A program made the position numbers and the translations under genes. The notes under the pieces are model-generated. The model was not told the DNA's origin. It searched no databases and saw only the letters and a list, made by a program, of their open reading frames with translations. This document shows positions 57,701-60,000 of a stretch of DNA of 60,000 bases, piece by piece. Source of the DNA: Hydractinia symbiolongicarpus (taxonomy: Eukaryota > Cnidaria > Hydrozoa > Anthoathecata > Hydractiniidae); NCBI RefSeq assembly GCF_029227915.1, contig NC_079889.1, forward strand, positions 9,178,001-9,238,000, read 5' to 3'. Within the stretch, counting starts at the first letter, position 1. Each line of letters starts with the position of its first letter.

Positions 57701-60000
57701 TTGTATTTTCTTTACACAACTCTTCTCCAGCACGGGTGTTATTACAATAACATTGATCCTGATCTCATAATTCGTGTAATGTGTGCACGAAGCACCTTAA
57801 TGACAAATTTTTGAGATCACAAAATTTTAGGAAACCTATTTTTTCGATTTTGGACCAAAATCGCAAAAATTAATTCCGCAAAACACACGTGAGGCTGCTA
57901 GCTATTCGCAAAATTAAATACCGTAAAACTAAAGAATTTTGCCGCATTTAATAAAATTATTCATTCCAAATTTTAATTGGGGAAAGTTGATAATAATGTA
58001 GAGAATCTTCATTTTTTTTCTATTTTCTAGATCAATTATTGCATGCGAAAAATAAACGAAATACGAAATCGCAAAAATTTCTCCTGTGAAGACATATTCC
58101 CAAAATTTAATACTGCGATATACAACTTTAATTTAGGCGTCAATTGCAAAAATTTGTTCCGTAATATTTTCTGATCGCAACAAATTACGCTCTTAAGGTA
58201 TACCCAATCGATCCTTATTCAACATTTACTTTTTTTCCATTTTTTAGACTCAAGAGGAGCTTACTCTTAACCAAAACATCTATCTTGCGTTAAACACGCA
58301 ATTGTTAGAAGAGTTACCTACTTTATGCGATCATTGTTCGTCGGTTATAAAATACTGTCTCACCAACTTCGTGGAAGCACAAAAGAGATATTTGAATAAG
58401 GCCTTTGTACAAATGCAAGACCTATGGCAGGTACGTGGTGTCAGGTGACATAACAAAATGCTCATTTCTTCGAGATAGAAAAGGCTTCAATTATGCAAAC
58501 GCATAATTTGTGCGAAGTGCGTTGAGTATTGAAATAAACTAAAAGATTTTGTTTTGTTTTTTTGTTTGTTTTTTATTTCTTTGTTGTGTTTTTGTTTGTT
58601 TGTTTGTTTGCCTGTTTTTTGTTTTACTTTTTGTTTGGTGAAAGCTCTAAACAATAGGAAAATAATATTTACTAATTTTACTCTCACGAAAGTTTCTGTA
58701 AATAAATTTGCCTCTTCATAATTACGTTTTGTTTCAGCTCCCTTTTGTTGTAAAAGATAGCGATACAATGGAGCGCCACCAGGAGCTCATACAAAAGGCC
58801 ATGGTGCAGTTAGCAAGTCTGACTTTCATTCCTGCTAATGTACACAAAGATGCAACAAGACGTAGTCAAACACAAGTTGTTAGCTCTGCACTAGTAAAGG
58901 CGGTATGAATGATTTCCTTCTAATATTGTCGTTGTTGTTGTTGTTTTCGTCGTTATTGCTGTTGTTGTTGTCGTCGCTATTGCTGTTATTGTTGTCGTCG
59001 TTATTGCTGTTTTAGTTGTCGTCGTTATTGCTGTTTTAGTTGTCGTCATTATAGCTGTTTATGTTGTTTTGTTCGTCGTTTCGTTGTTGTTTTGTTTTTA
59101 CAAACGCCTTCTATGTGCGTTTATTCCAACTAGTGTTCCATATATCGTATGTTTCTTTCTTTGTAGAGTTTTTTTGTTAATTTCGACGAAGCACCAGACT
59201 CGACTTCACCGACGCATCCGTTGATTGATCTTTCCAGCGACGACATTGACACTGTAGATCAAGCATTAACTGTAAGTCGCAATTTTATTTTCACGGAAAT
59301 ACTATTTTGCACCCTGGGATGTTAGGAACGATCTTATTTGGTATGTTCACTTCAGCATTTCTGAACTTCTCCCTTCTAGCTGAACATATATATTGATAAT
59401 TTTTGTCTGTTTAGAACACAGATTTCCCACCAAAACAAGATAGTGATGACTGTCATGCAACATGCGTTGTCAAATTTTCGTTTGAGGCGGAATGCGATGC
59501 CGAAATATCTGCGGTGGAGGGCACAGTTGTAAACGTTCTGCGTAAATGTGACAAGACGGGCAACCCCGAGTGGTGGTTGGTGGAACAAAGCGGACGAAAG
59601 GGTTACATTCCACAAGCGTTTCTGGGCGAACAGAAAAGAACCCGATCGTTTTCCGATTTAAACTTTTCTGTAAACGGACGACTAAAACAGGAACCGTTAG
59701 TACCGACTCGGAACACATTAGATATTAGGAGTGCTGACAAGTCAGAGACAACTCAGAACATACATGTTTCCAACACAACTTCTGACGAAGATGAGAATGT
59801 TGCTGTAGATTCTAATATGGTGATCAACGTTATAAAAGCTAACAACGACAATAGACTTGATGCTGACTCTCGTTCTTCGATAAGTACTGCCTCCGACGTC
59901 GCACCCTCTTTCAAAAGTAGTGTAACCTCAGATGGAGAACCTGGTTATGATATTGTTTCCCACTATGCTGTGGAATACGATTTTGAAGCTCTCCATCAAG
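43762..60000 (+). CDS. DNMBP: dynamin-binding protein (Tuba), Cdc42 exchange factor and scaffold; 3' end outside window
   Basis: Twenty-one exons: 43762-45759, 48029-48122, 49076-49164, 50297-50338, 50470-50566, 52073-52155, 52325-52463, 53028-53257, 53507-53639, 53948-54039, 54459-54514, 55184-55283, 55908-56013, 56193-56320, 56524-56628, 56992-57123, 57345-57515, 58248-58430, 58738-58902, 59167-59271, 59415 onward. All use AG/GT borders and keep phase, giving about 1,610 residues before the window edge. Domain order is four SH3, Pro/Ser-rich region, coiled coil, DH, BAR, SH3, start of a further SH3, exactly that of vertebrate DNMBP/Tuba. In that family the N-terminal SH3s bind dynamin, the last SH3 binds N-WASP/Ena-VASP, DH activates Cdc42, and BAR replaces the usual PH domain for membrane binding. 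The ATG follows an acceptor by 9 nt, so at least one leader exon lies upstream. Confidence 0.95.
45765..48020. other. first DNMBP coding intron
   Basis: AT-rich with no additional exon. It holds the 46454-46520 palindrome. The short frames at 46066-46317 on both strands read through AT-rich DNA and have no protein character. Confidence 0.6.
46454..46520. repeat. 32-bp stem palindrome with two wobble positions (DNMBP intron)
   Basis: The left arm (46454-46485) begins ATTTTAGTTCGTAGTTTAAT and pairs with 46489-46520 across a GAG loop. The arms differ at only two places, both changes that leave G.U pairs in RNA. It is the longest hairpin in the window and is transcribed with the DNMBP pre-mRNA. 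Confidence 0.85.
48029..53150 (+). CDS. DNMBP: DNMBP exons 2-8: linker and coiled coil
   Basis: Short exons with conserved phases. After a serine-rich linker (SSSLRSSNKPNLSASRKISE) the chain becomes strongly helical: ELKRVDMEIAELKSKIE, ADLLVKQEQHKTRISELNDD, KLDDVKNRVAELEKQIE, then EELPEIRDNIEFCENMVDTL and QDELNGLRDELCQELS. Heptad spacing of Leu/Ile/Val predicts a coiled coil of roughly 150 residues just before DH, where Tuba also has one. The exon 8 acceptor was set at 53027 (CACAAGAG) because this alone keeps the frame; the AG two bases earlier would break it. Confidence 0.85.
48395..48435 (+). repeat. two tandem copies of a 19-21 bp unit
   Basis: ATCATTTCACACCTATATG occurs twice in direct succession in a DNMBP intron. 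A simple local duplication. Confidence 0.7.
49348..49388. repeat. perfect 20-bp stem palindrome (DNMBP intron)
   Basis: The arm TAATTTCTGCTAATTGATTA is followed by a single T and its exact reverse complement. It lies about 180 bp after the third DNMBP exon. Confidence 0.85.
49660..50060 (+). repeat. dispersed repeat family R1, copy 3 (DNMBP intron)
   Basis: Opens with TGTAACAGGCAAAG as does the 13.8 kb copy. It then has GGTGACATCAGTCATTTTCA, GGGACCAAACTAGGTAAG, AACCTGGGTCCCTGAATCCA and CCGGTTGATGACATCATCAA. Same block order and orientation as the EFA6-intron copies. Confidence 0.6.
53151..56013 (+). CDS. DNMBP: DNMBP exons 8-13: DH (RhoGEF) domain
   Basis: Starts KKVVEELIKTEKSYTQDISL, the conserved first helix (CR1) with the catalytic Glu of ELIKTE. 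It continues through NTEMLFGNLPSILHLSTRLF, ASCFIDMAAEMKECYSSYCH and NGREAGPFILSSFLIKPVQR, and VLKYPLLLSEL, which is the CR3 signature helix, and ends TDVATAINEFKRRKDL. Exons used: 53028-53257, 53507-53639, 53948-54039, 54459-54514, 55184-55283, 55908-56013. No PH domain follows, as expected for Tuba. Signature residues are intact, so exchange activity (Cdc42 in the family) is expected. An exon-like TAAG/GTGAAC stretch at 55670-55720 was left out because the flanking exons join directly. Confidence 0.92.
56193..58902 (+). CDS. DNMBP: DNMBP exons 14-19: BAR domain
   Basis: Exons 56193-56320, 56524-56628, 56992-57123, 57345-57515, 58248-58430 and 58738-58902. Landmarks are KLNWHSVAKKSSRINQRITQ, FNEQEKRFRGLEKLIKAALK, APEEVLKYYTVVSIIAEQYS, EPLSQLVQLFQGPFRLIQKR followed by NDKCLDYDRSKNKAAKAKYT, then LALNTQLLEELPTLCDHCSS and a long final helix YLNKAFVQMQDLWQLPF. 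This is the three-helix BAR bundle with the PxxxLIxKRxxKxLDY motif typical of Tuba and amphiphysin-type BARs. Positive patches in the middle helix fit membrane binding. Confidence 0.9.
56405..56495 (+). repeat. 12-bp tandem repeat (DNMBP intron)
   Basis: About six units of AATTGTCTTTCG with small changes lie just before the 56524 acceptor and form an extended pyrimidine-rich tract. Confidence 0.7.
57830..58200. repeat. diverged GCAAAAATT-type repeat block (DNMBP intron)
   Basis: Short motifs of the type TCGCAAAAATTAATTCCGCA, TTCGCAAAATTAAATACCG and TTGCAAAAATTTGTTCCG recur every 20-60 bp. Similar motifs on the opposite strand occur at about 41335-41450. It looks like a decayed internally repetitive element. 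Confidence 0.5.
58925..59098 (+). repeat. GTT/GTC minisatellite (DNMBP intron)
   Basis: A GTTGTTGTT run passes into several units of TTGTCGTCGTTATTGCTGTT with variants (CTATTGCTG, CATTATAGCTG). It is purely intronic, between exons 58738-58902 and 59167-59271. Confidence 0.8.
59167..60000 (+). CDS. DNMBP: DNMBP exons 20-21: C-terminal SH3 domains, cut by window edge
   Basis: Exon 59167-59271 is an acidic linker. Exon 21 (59415 onward) encodes an SH3 reading CVVKFSFEAECDAEISAVEG, with WWLVEQSGRKGYIP at the specificity surface (about 59460-59630). A Ser/Thr/Asp-rich linker of about 100 residues follows, then SHYAVEYDFEALHQ, the first strand of another SH3, at the last bases of the window. That next SH3 would be the N-WASP-binding one by position in the family. 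Base composition in this exon is clearly less AT-rich than in exon 1. Confidence 0.9.

Noticed and set aside
1-60000. CRISPR arrays, operons, bacterial defence systems
   Set aside because: The window is clearly eukaryotic nuclear DNA with spliced genes; no regularly spaced identical repeats or prokaryotic gene layout.

Overview
This is a strongly AT-rich window from an animal nuclear genome. Long introns with GT...AG borders interrupt the genes, LINE, Penelope-like and SINE debris is abundant, and the recognisable genes are metazoan signalling genes. The retroelement mix and base composition suggest an early-branching invertebrate, most plausibly a cnidarian. That assignment is inference; nothing here fixes the species.

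Three genes can be reconstructed. (1) On the minus strand, from about 24.3 kb down to 4.1 kb, lies an EFA6/PSD-type Arf6 exchange factor. A PDZ domain is split over two 5' exons (24177-24329 and about 23470-23582). Sixteen downstream exons (15892 to 4095) encode a long disordered segment, a complete Sec7 domain, a PH domain and a short C-terminal helical tail. All sixteen join in frame (2,537 nt, 844 codons plus stop). The link to the PDZ exons is not resolved. (2) On the plus strand, 37474-39135 is an uninterrupted reading frame with four SH3 domains and a unique tail. It looks like a shortened tandem paralogue of the next gene. (3) On the plus strand, from 43762 to beyond the window end, is DNMBP/Tuba. 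Twenty-one exons were placed with matching phases: four SH3 domains in one large exon, a proline/serine-rich region, a coiled coil, a DH (RhoGEF) domain, a BAR domain, a fifth SH3, and the first residues of a sixth cut by the window edge.

Between the divergent EFA6 and SH3/DNMBP genes (24.4-37.4 kb) sits a retroelement graveyard. It holds LINE pieces at 27.5-31.2 kb that look nested around an RTE-like element and a minus-strand LINE 3' end, a MITE-like element built of GC-rich repeats (31896-32316), a SINE copy (34.5 kb), and a Penelope-like element with a GIY-YIG domain (34.9-36.0 kb). Another LINE (19.4-21.5 kb) and a Penelope 3' fragment (24.0 kb) sit in EFA6 introns.

Both gene families act at the interface of membrane traffic and cortical actin. 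EFA6 activates Arf6 at the plasma membrane. Tuba binds dynamin and actin regulators through its SH3 domains and activates Cdc42. The SH3-only neighbour lacks DH and BAR, so it could compete with Tuba for the same ligands or scaffold them; this is inference. The most interesting points are this tandem SH3-only paralogue, whose ATG lies exactly 9 nt after a splice acceptor just as in DNMBP, the PDZ-EFA6 architecture, and a set of near-perfect 20-32 bp stem palindromes scattered in non-coding DNA.
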